A stretch of DNA of 64,000 nucleotides. Source: Photorhabdus luminescens subsp. luminescens (GTDB taxonomy: Bacteria > Pseudomonadota > Gammaproteobacteria > Enterobacterales > Enterobacteriaceae). Both the position numbers and the translations under genes were made by a program. Below, one piece after another: positions 48,883 through 58,943 of the stretch (positions within the stretch are counted from its first letter, which is position 1; each line of letters begins with the position of its first letter). The DNA is taken from contig NZ_JXSK01000004.1 of assembly GCF_001083805.1 (NCBI RefSeq), positions 372,001 through 436,000 on the forward strand, written 5' to 3'. The notes under the pieces were generated by a model that was not told the origin of the DNA, did no database searches, and worked only from the letters and a program-made list of their open reading frames with translations.

Positions 48883-48974
48883 TAAATTTTGCAGTCGTTC
48901 AGTATTGTGTAAGCCTTGTAGTCTTCAATAATAGAAAGTGTCTGGTAGGCTGTTTTAGTAATTTTAGCTTTATA

Positions 48975-49101
48975 TATACCCTATGGATTTCAAGATGCAT
49001 CGCGACGGCAAAGGAACGAATCCCCGGGAGCATAGATAACGATGTGACCGGGATGAGTGAGTGCAGCCAACAAAGAGGCAACTTGAAAGATAACGGGTAT
49101 A
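48975..49101 (+). repeat. ERIC (enterobacterial repetitive intergenic consensus) element, copy 1
   Basis: A 127-bp element with TATACCC at its left end and GGGTATA at its right end, containing the ERIC core GAATCCCC-GGGAGCATAGATAA followed by GTGACCGGGATGAGTGAG. Length and core match the ERIC family. It stands between the higB remnant and a small reverse ORF, whose stop codon starts exactly where the element ends. Confidence 0.9.
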
Positions 49102-49275
49102 TCACGCCCGACGTTCCTTGAGCCTACGAAGTGCTTCTTCAAGTGTCATTTTTCTACCTTCTATAATGTCTTTCTTAGACAGCATGGCGATTTTAAGCAA
49201 CGCTATGGCCTGCTGCTCTGCGTTTATATCAGCCTGATCTTTCTCACGTTCCAATTCAGATATCCCATTTTTCAT
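49102..49275 (-). CDS. Small hypothetical protein, 57 residues
   Basis: A short reverse frame, MKNGISELEREK to RRLKERRA, very rich in charged residues and probably all helical. AGGA lies 8 bp before the ATG at 49275; the frame also extends to an ATG at 49296. I do not recognise the family. The stop codon abuts the ERIC element, so the natural C terminus may have been cut off. The sequence ending TLEEALRRLKERRA could be a dimerising helix or a fragment of a larger protein. Whether it is expressed is uncertain. Confidence 0.45.
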   Translation of the reverse strand: MKNGISELEREKDQADINAEQQAIALLKIAMLSKKDIIEGRKMTLEEALRRLKERRA

Positions 49276-49370
49276 GATAAACATCCTATGCTCCAAATAC
49301 TCTGAGTTGCCAAGTAGATCTCTGCCTTTTTTCTCTACTTCTGCATGTCTGTGTTTATATCATCAAAATT

Positions 49371-49404
49371 AAAAGGGAGACAATTTACACTCAATAGTCT
49401 CCCT
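49371..49404 (-). terminator. Rho-independent terminator after thyA
   Basis: On the reverse strand AGGGAGAC pairs with GTCTCCCT around a 15-nt loop (arms 49404-49397 and 49381-49374) and is followed by TTTT, about 27 bp beyond the thyA stop codon. Confidence 0.85.
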
Positions 49405-49430
49405 CCAAATTATTGCTAATAACCAAACAA

Positions 49431-50225
49431 CTAAATAGCAACCGGTGCCTTTATTCCTGGGTGCGGGTCATAATCGACTATTTCAAAGTCATCAAATTTA
49501 TAATCAAAAAGTGATTCCGGTTTACGCTTTATCACCAATTTTGGCAATGAACGCGGTTCACGACTGAGTTGTAATTTTGTCTGCTCCATATGGTTGCTAT
49601 AAAGATGGGTGTCACCACCAGTCCAGACAAAATCGCCCACTTCCAGATCACACTGTTGCGCCATCATATGAACTAGCAATGCATAGCTCGCAATATTGAA
49701 CGGTAAACCAAGGAATACGTCACAGGAACGCTGGTAAAGCTGACAGGAAAGTTTGCCATCCGCAACATAAAACTGGAAGAAAGCGTGACATGGCGCTAAT
49801 GCCATTTTATCCAGTTCACCAACGTTCCAAGCCGAAACAATGATCCTACGTGAATCTGGATCGCTTTTAAGCTGCTCCAGTACGGTTTTCAATTGGTCAA
49901 TCTGGCGGCCATCTGTGGTGCCCCATGCACGCCATTGTTTACCATATACCGGCCCCAAATCACCGTTTTTATCCGCCCATTCATCCCAAATAGTCACCCC
50001 ATTTTCATGCAGATATTTAGTATTGGTATCACCATTCAGGAACCAAAGAAGCTCATGAATAATTGAACGAATATGGCAACGTTTAGTTGTAACTAACGGG
50101 AAACCATCCTGCAAATTGAAACGCATCTGATGCCCGAAAATGGAGAGAGTTCCCGTTCCGGTGCGGTCTGCCTTCGGAGTGCCCTCTGCAAGCACTCTTG
50201 TCATTAAATCCAGATACTGTTTCAT
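49431..50225 (-). CDS. thyA: Thymidylate synthase ThyA
   Basis: ThyA converts dUMP to dTMP with methylenetetrahydrofolate. The 264-residue protein has exactly the E. coli length. The nucleophile C146 lies in [11 protein letters not shown] and the substrate-binding arginines RTGTGT and [12 protein letters not shown] are present. The start overlaps the lgt stop codon by 4 bp (ATGA), so thyA is translated from the lgt message, probably also together with ptsP, as in E. coli. Confidence 0.98.
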   Translation of the reverse strand: MKQYLDLMTRVLAEGTPKADRTGTGTLSIFGHQMRFNLQDGFPLVTTKRCHIRSIIHELLWFLNGDTNTKYLHENGVTIWDEWADKNGDLGPVYGKQWRAWGTTDGRQIDQLKTVLEQLKSDPDSRRIIVSAWNVGELDKMALAPCHAFFQFYVADGKLSCQLYQRSCDVFLGLPFNIASYALLVHMMAQQCDLEVGDFVWTGGDTHLYSNHMEQTKLQLSREPRSLPKLVIKRKPESLFDYKFDDFEIVDYDPHPGIKAPVAI

Positions 50226-51097
50226 TTTACCTCTTGTACCTTATTACCTTGGTGTTTGTATGCCCATATCATCATTAATATTCCCGCCAGGATCATTGGG
50301 ATAGAAAGAATTTGTCCCATGCTGATCCCGTCGAATAAACCCAATTGCGCATCCGGTTGGCGGAAAAATTCGACTATTACCCGGAAAATACCGTAACCAA
50401 TTAAGAATAAACCAGAAACACTGCCCATCGGCCGAGGTTTACGGATATATAAATTTAAAATAATGAACAGAACGATCCCTTCCAACGCCATTTCATAAAG
50501 CTGTGAAGGGTGACGTGGCAAAACACCATATTGTTCAAGTACCGATAGCAATGAAGGGTCCGTTGCAGCCAGTGCGATATCTTCACCACGGGAGCTTGGG
50601 AACAACATCGCCCACGGCGTATCCAATGTGACACGTCCCCATAACTCGCCGTTAATAAAATTACCAATTCTCCCCATGCCTAAGCCAAAAGGGACTAACG
50701 GCGCAATGAAGTCAGCAACTTGTAAGAAATGGCGTTTCGTTCTGCGACCAAACCACCACATTGCACAGATAACCCCCATCAAACCACCGTGGAAAGACAT
50801 TCCACCGTCCCAAACTTTAAACAAATAAAGCGGGTTGTCGAGAAAGGCAGGGAAATTATAAAACAGGACGTAGCCCAGACGACCTCCAACAAATACGCCA
50901 ACAAACCCTGCATAAAGCAAGTTCTCTACTTCGTTTTTTGCCCAGCCGCTATTGGGTTTTGCTGCCCTACGTGTCGCAAGCCACATGGCGAATATAAACC
51001 CTACCAGGTACATGAAACCATACCAATGGAGGGCTATTGGACCTATTGAAAAAATGACCGGGTCAATATTAGGAAATGCCAGGTAGCTGTTACTCAT
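50222..51097 (-). CDS. lgt: Phosphatidylglycerol-prolipoprotein diacylglyceryl transferase Lgt
   Basis: Lgt attaches diacylglycerol to the lipobox cysteine of prolipoproteins in the inner membrane. The 291-residue start at [19 protein letters not shown] matches E. coli; the frame goes eight codons further up without support. Seven membrane helices are predicted; the essential HGGLMG segment and the [13 protein letters not shown] signature are intact. It lies between ptsP and thyA in conserved order. Confidence 0.97.
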   Translation of the reverse strand: MSNSYLAFPNIDPVIFSIGPIALHWYGFMYLVGFIFAMWLATRRAAKPNSGWAKNEVENLLYAGFVGVFVGGRLGYVLFYNFPAFLDNPLYLFKVWDGGMSFHGGLMGVICAMWWFGRRTKRHFLQVADFIAPLVPFGLGMGRIGNFINGELWGRVTLDTPWAMLFPSSRGEDIALAATDPSLLSVLEQYGVLPRHPSQLYEMALEGIVLFIILNLYIRKPRPMGSVSGLFLIGYGIFRVIVEFFRQPDAQLGLFDGISMGQILSIPMILAGILMMIWAYKHQGNKVQEVK

Positions 51098-51172
51098 CTT
51101 TCCCCACTTAATATTTAACATTAATGCCCTAAGGCAAGTGATTGAGAATCATAGCACAGGCCATTAAACGGA

Positions 51173-53419
51173 TTAAATGCTGCCTCTGACCAAACCGCCA
51201 ACCCCATGCTGCTCCATAAACGTTGCTGACAACTCCTTTATTCTTAGACTGGTTTCAGCTTGTAGTATCTCGGCCATTAATTTTTCAACCTGAGCCAACT
51301 CCAGATGACGCAATAAATACTTAATCCTTGGCACACTACAACCACTCATACTCAGGCTACGATAGCCAAGACCAATCAATAATAACGCTCCCATCGGGGT
51401 TCCTGCCATTTCACCACAAATACTAATCGCAAGACCTGCCCGCTGGCTATTTTCAAATACCAGTTTTAATGCCCGAATTACCGCCGGATGCAAGCAATCA
51501 TAAAGAGAAGCGACGTGAGTGTTATTCCGATCCACTGCCAATAGATATTGTGTTAGGTCATTGGTGCCAATAGACACAAAATCGATTCTGTTTTTAAGTT
51601 GTGGCAACAGAAAAATCATCGAAGGAACCTCGATCATGACACCGAGCTGAGGCATCGGTATTTGGCGCGCCAGCATTTGCTCGACTTCCTCTGTCGCTCT
51701 GTCTAACAATCGCTTAGCTTCATCAATTTCTTCCACACTCGTTACCATTGGCAGCAGGATTTTCAGATTACCCGTATCAGCGTTAGCTCTGAGCATTGCC
51801 CTAAGCTGAATAAGAAAAATCTCCGGTTGATCCAGCGTCACCCGTATACCACGCCATCCCAAACAAGGATTATCTTCGCTAATCGGCATATAAGGCAGTT
51901 GTTTATCCGCACCAATATCAAGTGTACGTAATACCACCGGTTTATCGGGAAATAATTGCAACATCTCATGATAACGCGCTTTTTGTTCATCTTCTGACGG
52001 GAAACCACAATGCAGCATAAAGGGTATTTCGGTGCGATAGAGTCCAACACCATCAATACTATTACTGATCTGTAACTCATATTTCAGGCTCAAACCCGCA
52101 TTAAGCTGAACCAAAATGCGCTCACCACTTTTAAGCCGCGCTTCCTGATCAACATCTCCCTCAGCCAGTTTGCTAAGCGCTTTTTCTTCTTCGATAATCT
52201 GTCTATATTCCTGTGAAATCAGTGGTTCAGGTTCAATAAAAACTTCTCCACGGAAACCATCAAGAATCAGCATACGATTGTGCAGGAGTTCCGGCTGGAT
52301 ATCTGCCCCCATAATGGCCGGAATACCCATTGCTCGAACTAATATGGCCGAATGTGAATGGGTAGCGCCATCACGAACAATAACCCCGGCTAATCTTTCC
52401 TGCGGCATTTCTGCCAATAGGTTGGCACTCAGTTCATCTGCAACCAGAATAAACCATTCAGGCCACTGATGGCTGGCAGTCAGTGAATCATCAAGATGAA
52501 ATAATAATCGCTGCCCAAGCGCCCGTAGATCTGATGCCCTTTCCCGCATATAAGCATCCTGCAAACTGGCAAATTGTTCTGCGTATTTCTCAATAACTTG
52601 TTTAACCGCCCATTGCGCCACAGATCCCTGTTCAACGCAGGAGAACAGATCTTGTTTCAACTGAGGATCATTCAAAAGGTAGGAATAAAGATTAAAAATC
52701 GCGGCACTCTCTTTTTGAGAGCCCGCGGTAAAACGTTTACTGAGCCGACGACATTCTGCTGTTGCATCTTCAAGCGCCTGAATTAAACGAGAACGTTCTG
52801 CTGCATGATCAAGGGTTGAAGCTTCAAAAATTTGGTCAAGCGAGGGTTGGGAGCAATCCTGCCATCCCTGAGCCATCACGATGCCATTGGAAATTGCCAG
52901 CGCTTTAATTCTGGTTTGCCGATACTGACCAAACAAACCCTTAGTCTGAGCTTGAGCAAGGATCACCGCCAGTTGTGTCGCAAGCGTCACCATAAAGGAC
53001 TCTTCGGTTTCACTAAACAAGCGTTGTTCCTGCTGCTGAACGACTAAAACACCTTGCAACTGGCGACGATAGACCACCGGAACGCCCAAAAAAGCGCGAA
53101 AGCTATCCTCTTTAACTTGAGGCAAATATTTGAAACTTGGATGGCTGCGGATATCAGCCAGATTAATCAGTTCAGACAATTGACCAACTTGTCCAACGAC
53201 TCCCTCGCCAAAAGCCAAACTGACAGCCCTTCCCCGGGGTTTCCTCAACCCTCGGGTTGCCATCAGGTAATAACACCGCCGTTGATGATCAGCAAGATAG
53301 ATAGAACAGACATCCGTGTTCATCGCCAGACAGGTCTCGTTCACCAATAGCTCAAGCGCTTCGGCCAGATTAGTCGCCATAGCAACTTTTTCAACAATTT
53401 CCCGTAAGCGCATGAGCAT
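51173..53419 (-). CDS. ptsP: Phosphoenolpyruvate-protein phosphotransferase PtsP (EI-Ntr)
   Basis: First enzyme of the nitrogen phosphotransferase system, which passes phosphate from PEP to NPr and EIIA-Ntr and links nitrogen and carbon state to potassium transport and stress. An N-terminal GAF domain (about 1-160) is followed by the EI domains; the phospho-accepting histidine is H356 in DGATHSHSAI, and the PEP domain carries SIGTNDLTQY and CGEMAG. The ATG at 53419 (MLMRLREIVEKVA) is chosen because AGG lies upstream and it gives 748 residues as in E. coli. It starts 9 bp after rppH. Confidence 0.96.
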   Translation of the reverse strand: MLMRLREIVEKVAMATNLAEALELLVNETCLAMNTDVCSIYLADHQRRCYYLMATRGLRKPRGRAVSLAFGEGVVGQVGQLSELINLADIRSHPSFKYLPQVKEDSFRAFLGVPVVYRRQLQGVLVVQQQEQRLFSETEESFMVTLATQLAVILAQAQTKGLFGQYRQTRIKALAISNGIVMAQGWQDCSQPSLDQIFEASTLDHAAERSRLIQALEDATAECRRLSKRFTAGSQKESAAIFNLYSYLLNDPQLKQDLFSCVEQGSVAQWAVKQVIEKYAEQFASLQDAYMRERASDLRALGQRLLFHLDDSLTASHQWPEWFILVADELSANLLAEMPQERLAGVIVRDGATHSHSAILVRAMGIPAIMGADIQPELLHNRMLILDGFRGEVFIEPEPLISQEYRQIIEEEKALSKLAEGDVDQEARLKSGERILVQLNAGLSLKYELQISNSIDGVGLYRTEIPFMLHCGFPSEDEQKARYHEMLQLFPDKPVVLRTLDIGADKQLPYMPISEDNPCLGWRGIRVTLDQPEIFLIQLRAMLRANADTGNLKILLPMVTSVEEIDEAKRLLDRATEEVEQMLARQIPMPQLGVMIEVPSMIFLLPQLKNRIDFVSIGTNDLTQYLLAVDRNNTHVASLYDCLHPAVIRALKLVFENSQRAGLAISICGEMAGTPMGALLLIGLGYRSLSMSGCSVPRIKYLLRHLELAQVEKLMAEILQAETSLRIKELSATFMEQHGVGGLVRGSI

Positions 53420-53428
53420 AGAACTCAC

Positions 53429-53959
53429 CTAACTTCTTTTGCGACGATAAGAATACGAAGAACGTGGCAGAGATGAGCTTTCCTGCATTGGCATTACAAC
53501 CGAAGCAAACTCTTTCATCACGCGCCGATAAACATCACGCTTAAAAGAGACAACCTGCCGGACAGGATACCAATAGCTGACCCAACGCCAACCATCGAAC
53601 TCCGGGGTATTACTGTGTTGCACATTAATATCTTCTTCATTACAGAGCAGTTGTAATAAAAACCACCGCTGTTTTTGACCGATACAGACAGGTCGTGTAT
53701 CCCAACGCACCAAACGCTTGGGTAATTTGTAACGTAACCAATTACGAGTAGAGGCCAAAATGCGTACATCTTTCCGACCTAAACCCACCTCTTCATACAG
53801 TTCCCGGTACATAGCCTGTTCTGGTGATTCCCCCGGATTAATGCCCCCTTGAGGAAATTGCCAGGAATGCTGCCCATAACGCCGAGCCCACAAAACCTGG
53901 CCTTGCCGATTACAAATTACAATTCCTACATTCGGGCGGTAGCCATCATCATCGATCAC
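53429..53959 (-). CDS. rppH: RNA pyrophosphohydrolase RppH
   Basis: RppH removes pyrophosphate from 5' triphosphorylated mRNA and so triggers RNase E decay. The 176 residues match E. coli in length. The Nudix box runs from G38 to L60 (GGINPGE, then [10 protein letters not shown]) with all catalytic glutamates. In E. coli mutH lies upstream of it; here the thi operon is found instead, divergently transcribed. ptsP follows after 9 bp. Confidence 0.97.
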   Translation of the reverse strand: MIDDDGYRPNVGIVICNRQGQVLWARRYGQHSWQFPQGGINPGESPEQAMYRELYEEVGLGRKDVRILASTRNWLRYKLPKRLVRWDTRPVCIGQKQRWFLLQLLCNEEDINVQHSNTPEFDGWRWVSYWYPVRQVVSFKRDVYRRVMKEFASVVMPMQESSSLPRSSYSYRRKRS

Positions 53960-54077
53960 CAGACTACCTCGATAAACTAAATTTGAAAGATGACTAATTG
54001 TTTCACACTACCCTCAAGTGGTAAACCTCTATCATTGGACTTTGCAGTCGCTAGCTAAATCTCTACAATAGCGCCAT

Positions 54078-54166
54078 CTCAACGGGGTGCTGGCTGTTTA
54101 AAACAGCCTTGCTGAGAGTAAACCCGCCGAACCTGATCCGGCTAAATACCGGCGTAGGGATTTGAG
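54078..54166 (+). promoter_or_regulatory. TPP riboswitch (THI element)
   Basis: The conserved TPP-sensing elements are in order: ACGGGGTGC, an extra hairpin GGCTGTT-TAAA-ACAGCC, CTGAGA, and AACCTGATCCGGCTAAATACCGGCGTAGGGA, closed by P1 (CTCAA 54078-54082 with TTGAG 54162-54166). It precedes thiB by about 85 bp on the same strand. TPP binding should reduce expression of thiBPQ, by termination or by hiding the thiB ribosome site; I cannot tell which. Confidence 0.97.
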
Positions 54167-54251
54167 CTGCTAACTATTTCACAGACATTATCTTGCCGTT
54201 TAGCGCTTCCTCAAATCCTTTGCCAATCCTCATTAATGTAAGGAGAGCAAA

Positions 54252-55265
54252 GTGTTCAAGACGTTATTTTCCAAATTAATCGTACTGACGGCCCTATCAG
54301 CCTCTATGTTGCTATTGAGTCAGGTTGTACAGGCCAAGCCGGTATTAACAATCTATACCTATGATTCTTTTGCCGCAGAATGGGGACCCGGGCCCGCAAT
54401 TAAAAAAGCGTTTGAAGCTGAATGTGATTGCGAACTGAAATTGATTGCTCTGGAAGATGGTGTTTCTTTGCTCAATCGCCTAAGAATGGAAGGTAAACGT
54501 ACTGCTGCGGATATTATTCTTGGATTGGATAACAACTTAATTCAAGCGGCTCAACAAACGGGGCTGTTCACTGACAGTCAAGTGGATATCAGCAAGCTGG
54601 CATTGCCGATATCATGGCACAACCAGATATTCATTCCTTATGACTATGGCTATTTTGCCTTCATTTATAACAAAAAGAGTTTGCCAAACCCGCCAAAAAG
54701 CATGGATGAGCTGATCAATAGCGATAATAACTGGAAAGTGATCTATCAAGATCCTCGCACCAGCACACCGGGGCAAGGTTTGCTATTATGGATGCAAAAG
54801 ATTTATGGTGATGATGCCCCACAAGCCTGGCAAAAACTGGCAAAGAAAACACTAACTGTTACCAAAGGTTGGAGCGAAGCTTATGGTCTGTTCCTGAAAG
54901 GAGAAGGCGATATGGTGTTGAGCTACACCTCTTCACCGGGCTACCATCTCTTATCTGAGAAGAAAGACGATTATGCTGCGGCTACCTTCAACGAAGGTCA
55001 TTACCTGCAAGTGGAAGTGGCTGCACAACTAGCCTCCAGCAAGCAGCCGGAGCTTGCCCAGAAATTTATGCAGTTTATGTTGACTCCAGCTTTCCAACAG
55101 GAAATTCCAACCACTAACTGGATGTATCCGGTCATTGATATTCCACTTCCAGAAGTATATTCACAGCTTTCAATACCTGAAAAATCACTGCAATATCCCG
55201 CAGAAGAAGTCGCAAAATACCGTAACCAATGGATTCGTGCATGGCAAAGCGCTGTCAGCCGCTGA
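54252..55265 (+). CDS. thiB: Thiamine/TPP-binding periplasmic protein ThiB
   Basis: Solute-binding component of the ThiBPQ ABC importer for thiamine, TMP and TPP. A signal peptide (about 1-28, ending VVQA) precedes the mature start KPVLTIYTYDSFAAEWGPGP, typical for TbpA. The start is GTG at 54252 with a strong AAGGAGAG 6 bp upstream. 337 residues. It overlaps thiP by 25 bp and is under TPP riboswitch control. Confidence 0.96.
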   Translation: MFKTLFSKLIVLTALSASMLLLSQVVQAKPVLTIYTYDSFAAEWGPGPAIKKAFEAECDCELKLIALEDGVSLLNRLRMEGKRTAADIILGLDNNLIQAAQQTGLFTDSQVDISKLALPISWHNQIFIPYDYGYFAFIYNKKSLPNPPKSMDELINSDNNWKVIYQDPRTSTPGQGLLLWMQKIYGDDAPQAWQKLAKKTLTVTKGWSEAYGLFLKGEGDMVLSYTSSPGYHLLSEKKDDYAAATFNEGHYLQVEVAAQLASSKQPELAQKFMQFMLTPAFQQEIPTTNWMYPVIDIPLPEVYSQLSIPEKSLQYPAEEVAKYRNQWIRAWQSAVSR

Positions 55266-56845
55266 TAGCCGGATGGCTGTTGCCGGGGGCTCTTGCCTCC
55301 GGTCTTTTACTATTGATCGCCTTACTAGCGTTCGGTGCGCTCTGGTTTAATGCACCTGAACGTAACTGGTCTTTACTGGCAGAAGATAGCTATCTGTGGC
55401 ATGTGGTGCGTTTTACCTTCTGGCAGGCTTTCTTGTCGGCACTGTTTTCTGTTATCCCGGCTATTTTCCTTGCCAGGGCCCTCTATCGCCGTCATTTTCC
55501 AGGCCGAATCCTATTTCTTCGCCTATGTGCTATGACGCTGGTTTTGCCTGTATTAGTCGCTCTGTTCGGCATTCTGACGGTTTATGGCAGAGCCGGCTGG
55601 CTGGCTCAGTTCTGCGAATGGATCGGCATCAATTACCGTTTTACCCCTTATGGTTTACCAGGAATTTTGTTGGCGCATATCTTCTTTAATATGCCGCTAG
55701 CAACACGGCTTCTACTGCAATCATTGGAAAATATCGCGGTGGAACAACGGCAATTAGCAGCGCAGCTAGGTATGAATGAATGGCAACATTTCCGTTTTGT
55801 TGAATGGCCTTATCTACGCCGCCAGATCCTACCCACTGGCGCACTGATTTTTATGCTCTGTTTCGCCAGTTTTGCTACCGTGCTGGCATTAGGCGGCGGG
55901 CCTGCTGCAACAACTGTCGAATTGGCAATCTATCAGGCGTTAAGCTATGACTACGATCTCAACCGCGCCGCGTTACTGGCGTTGATTCAGATTATCTGCT
56001 GCCTAGGCCTTGTGCTCCTCAGTCAGAAACTTAACAGTGCTTTATCTGTTGGCTACAGCAATCAACAACAATGGCGTAATCCACAGGATACTTTGTTGAG
56101 AAAAATCTGCGACAGTCTGTTAATTACCGCAGCATTATTACTACTCGTGCCGCCATTATTGGCGGTTATCGTGGATGGCCTTAACAGCGGGTTGCTTAAC
56201 GTATTACGCCAACCTGCATTGTGGCAGGCATTTATCACCTCAGTGGTGATTGCTTTAGGTGCAGGGTTACTGTGTATTTTATTCACCATGATGCTGCTGT
56301 GGAGCAGCCGCGAGCTATTCTTGCGTTATTCCCCCCGTTGGGGCCAAGCAATGGAAATGAGTGGTTTGTTGATCCTCTCTATGCCCGGCATTGTATTGGC
56401 AACAGGATTCTTTCTGTTGCTCAACGATACCGTTGGTCTGCCCCGTTCACCCTATGGTTTAGTGATTTTAACCAACGCACTGATGGCAATTCCCTATGCA
56501 CTGAAAGTTCTGGATAATCCAATGAAAGATCTGGCGGCCCGCTACAATCCACTGTGTCGCTCCCTGAATATTCAAGGTATTAACCGACTGCGCTGGATTG
56601 AACTAAAAGCACTGAAAGTTCCGCTGGCACAAGCGCTGGCCTTTGCTTGTGTCCTGTCCATTGGAGATTTTGGTGTTGTAGCGCTGTTTGGTAATGAAGA
56701 TTTCCGTACCCTGCCCTTCTATCTCTACCAACAAATCGGGGCTTACCGTAGTCAGGATGGCGCGATCACTGCTTTATTACTGTTATTGTTATGCTTTACG
56801 CTGTTTAGTTTACTTGAACGCTTACCGAGACCACGTAATGCTTAA
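55241..56845 (+). CDS. thiP: Thiamine/TPP ABC transporter permease ThiP
   Basis: Inner-membrane permease with two homologous halves of about six helices each (534 residues). Two EAA-type loops that contact ThiQ are visible ([20 protein letters not shown] and the equivalent [19 protein letters not shown]). I start at [16 protein letters not shown] (55241), which aligns with E. coli; the frame extends four codons upstream. It overlaps thiB by 25 bp and thiQ by 8 bp. Confidence 0.95.
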   Translation: MAKRCQPLIAGWLLPGALASGLLLLIALLAFGALWFNAPERNWSLLAEDSYLWHVVRFTFWQAFLSALFSVIPAIFLARALYRRHFPGRILFLRLCAMTLVLPVLVALFGILTVYGRAGWLAQFCEWIGINYRFTPYGLPGILLAHIFFNMPLATRLLLQSLENIAVEQRQLAAQLGMNEWQHFRFVEWPYLRRQILPTGALIFMLCFASFATVLALGGGPAATTVELAIYQALSYDYDLNRAALLALIQIICCLGLVLLSQKLNSALSVGYSNQQQWRNPQDTLLRKICDSLLITAALLLLVPPLLAVIVDGLNSGLLNVLRQPALWQAFITSVVIALGAGLLCILFTMMLLWSSRELFLRYSPRWGQAMEMSGLLILSMPGIVLATGFFLLLNDTVGLPRSPYGLVILTNALMAIPYALKVLDNPMKDLAARYNPLCRSLNIQGINRLRWIELKALKVPLAQALAFACVLSIGDFGVVALFGNEDFRTLPFYLYQQIGAYRSQDGAITALLLLLLCFTLFSLLERLPRPRNA

Positions 56846-57545
56846 ACTTGAGAATCTGACTTACCGCTATGAACATCTGGTGATGCGCTTTGACTTGCAA
56901 ATTCAGGCCGGGGAACGTATCGCAATCCTGGGTCCCAGTGGCGCAGGTAAAAGTACGCTCCTGAACTTGATCGCCGGTTTTCAAACAGCAGAAAAAGGCT
57001 CCCTATGGCTGAACGGGGGAAATCATACCAGTACGTCACCGGCTCAACGCCCGGTTTCCATGTTGTTTCAAGAAAACAACCTTTTTTCTCATCTGACAAT
57101 TGAGCAGAATATTGGGCTAGGCTCACATCCGGGGTTACGCCTTAATAGCACGCAGAAACAGACATTACAGCAAATAGTCTCCCAAGTTTCGTTGGAAGAT
57201 TGCCTTACCCGCCTGCCTGCTCAACTTTCTGGTGGACAACGACAGAGGGCGGCATTAGCCCGTTGTCTGGTTCGTCAGCAACCAATCTTATTACTTGATG
57301 AGCCTTTTTCTGCTCTTGATCCGGCTCTACGTAATGAAATGCTAGTATTGCTGGAACAAGTTTGCCATGAACGCCAACTTACATTACTGATGGTTTCGCA
57401 TAATCTGGATGATGCCGCTCGTATAGCTGATCGTGCTTTATTAATTGTTGATGGCAATATTCATTATGACGGTTCAACAAATGCACTGGTTGCCGGTACT
57501 GTTTCTGAGGCGGCTATTTTGGGAAGGAAGGTTGACTCTCATTAG
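56838..57545 (+). CDS. thiQ: Thiamine/TPP ABC transporter ATPase ThiQ
   Basis: The ATPase subunit (235 residues). Walker A is GPSGAGKST, the signature [11 protein letters not shown], and Walker [17 protein letters not shown]. The true start is the ATG at 56838 inside the end of thiP, giving [12 protein letters not shown] as in E. coli; the long upstream extension of the frame overlaps thiP and is not coding. thiBPQ is complete and looks functional. Confidence 0.95.
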   Translation: MLKLENLTYRYEHLVMRFDLQIQAGERIAILGPSGAGKSTLLNLIAGFQTAEKGSLWLNGGNHTSTSPAQRPVSMLFQENNLFSHLTIEQNIGLGSHPGLRLNSTQKQTLQQIVSQVSLEDCLTRLPAQLSGGQRQRAALARCLVRQQPILLLDEPFSALDPALRNEMLVLLEQVCHERQLTLLMVSHNLDDAARIADRALLIVDGNIHYDGSTNALVAGTVSEAAILGRKVDSH

Positions 57546-57715
57546 GCGTTATTAACTCCATCTCTATTAGAATAAATAGGAATAGGATATGGCTTGGTAT
57601 TTCGATTATTTCCTTCTGTGACTAAGGTCTATATTTTAAAAATAAAATTGGATGGTATGAATCTTTTTTGTTATAAGTATTTTTTATGTGTTAATTTTTC
57701 ATAAAGGATTTAATA

Positions 57716-58195
57716 ATGTCTAATTTGATTTATGCGACCATAAAAGGAAAGAACCAAGGGTTAATTTCAGCAGGCTGTTCTACTTTTGATTCTATTGGTA
57801 ATAAATATCAAGAGAACCACAGGGATCAAATATTAGTTTACTCCGCTACACATTCTTTAACTCGCGTACAGCATGTAAGTCATCATCCTTTTAATATCAT
57901 AAAACCTATCGATAAATCCTCTCCTTTACTTGGATTAGCAATTTCAAACAATGAAGAACTTCATATCCTGTTAGATTTTTATAGAACTTCATCAGAAGGT
58001 GCTCAAGAAAAATTTTATTCAATAGAATTAACAAAAGCAAAAATAAATGCTTTTAATACTAATTACCCTCACTCTTTAACTCATGCAGAAAATCAGCCAG
58101 AAGAGAGTATCTCTGTCATTTATCAAAATATAACGTGGAGTCATCACATTGCGGGTACTTCTGCTTATAGCATCAGAGATGATGAGGTTTATTAA
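57716..58195 (+). CDS. hcp: Hcp family type VI secretion tube protein
   Basis: Hcp hexamers stack into the inner tube of the type VI secretion system and carry or chaperone small effectors. The 159-residue protein shows the Hcp signature throughout: LIYATIKGKNQGLISAGCSTFDSIGNKYQ at the start, QILVYSATHSLTRVQ, IIKPIDKSSPLLGLAIS, and the ending TWSHHIAGTSAYSIRDD. It is an orphan: no other T6SS structural gene is in the window. AAAGGA precedes the ATG. It is 2 bp from the next gene, so the two form an operon. The DNA is AT-rich compared with thiQ and polB, consistent with acquisition. Confidence 0.92.
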   Translation: MSNLIYATIKGKNQGLISAGCSTFDSIGNKYQENHRDQILVYSATHSLTRVQHVSHHPFNIIKPIDKSSPLLGLAISNNEELHILLDFYRTSSEGAQEKFYSIELTKAKINAFNTNYPHSLTHAENQPEESISVIYQNITWSHHIAGTSAYSIRDDEVY

Positions 58196-58197
58196 GA

Positions 58198-58938
58198 ATG
58201 AATAAATTGCGTGACAGGGTATTAAGTAATAATTTCTGTACATATGACCCAAGTTCCAAGCCATCTTTTAGGCGATGGGATGAAATAGATGCTTCAATTT
58301 ATCTTCTTAATCAATTTATTCCAGGCTCAGTAAATTATCTGGATGGCTATAAAGATGCATATGTGAAATATAACAGAAACCTAATTTTAAAATATGCTCA
58401 TATAGAACAAATCCCATCAAATCTTTTGGCTGGTGTTGCCAGAATAGAAGCGGGCGGTAAACCAGATATGTGGAAGTTAAACACTATTGCAATGAGGCAA
58501 TGGCGTGAACAGGCTTTTAATCTTGATAAAACTCGCTCAAAAGGCTCAAATGAAACTTCTACGGGTATAGTTGCAATACAGATAAGACATGTAGCAGATA
58601 TGATGGGTTTCGACTCAAATACATTAACAACAACAGACCAGTTAGAAATTGCAACTTGCCTTCAAATTGATGAATTTAATATTAAAATGGTTGCTCGTCA
58701 TTTAAGAGATTTAATTCTCTATGATTATCCTAATGCAGATACCAAGAACTTAACAAAAGAACAATATATCATGGCTGGTTCTAGATATAACCGTGGTATA
58801 ACAAGAGAAAAGAGAGATTTCATAAGAATAATGAACACTCCTCCTGAATTAAGCACTAATGATGAAAAAAAATGGATTTCTTACGGAGTAAGTATATATA
58901 AGCGGCTAGATTATTTAGATAATTTACTTAAAGGATAA
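58198..58938 (+). CDS. Putative T6SS effector with lytic-transglycosylase-like motifs
   Basis: A 246-residue protein without signal peptide or membrane segments. Three separated motifs recall Slt-type lytic transglycosylases: a glutamate in NLLAGVARIEAGG (E84, the expected catalytic acid), a GLMQ-like TGIVAIQI (122-129, Q128), and SRYNRGI (196-201, compare the AYNxG motif). Such an enzyme would cut peptidoglycan glycan strands. Its lack of its own export signal, 2-bp linkage to hcp and the small membrane protein 5 bp downstream together suggest a cargo effector delivered by Hcp to the periplasm of a rival cell. The motif reading is by eye and the overall family is not one I recognise. Confidence 0.72.
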   Translation: MNKLRDRVLSNNFCTYDPSSKPSFRRWDEIDASIYLLNQFIPGSVNYLDGYKDAYVKYNRNLILKYAHIEQIPSNLLAGVARIEAGGKPDMWKLNTIAMRQWREQAFNLDKTRSKGSNETSTGIVAIQIRHVADMMGFDSNTLTTTDQLEIATCLQIDEFNIKMVARHLRDLILYDYPNADTKNLTKEQYIMAGSRYNRGITREKRDFIRIMNTPPELSTNDEKKWISYGVSIYKRLDYLDNLLKG

Positions 58939-58943
58939 AAAAA

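Larger units (their letters stand above)
48386..49101. other. Intergenic accessory stretch between ppdA and a small ORF
   Basis: About 700 bp holding the presumed ppdA promoter, the higB remnant (48711-48882) and an ERIC element (48975-49101). 48400-48700 is AT-rich with no feature I can name. Confidence 0.6.
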
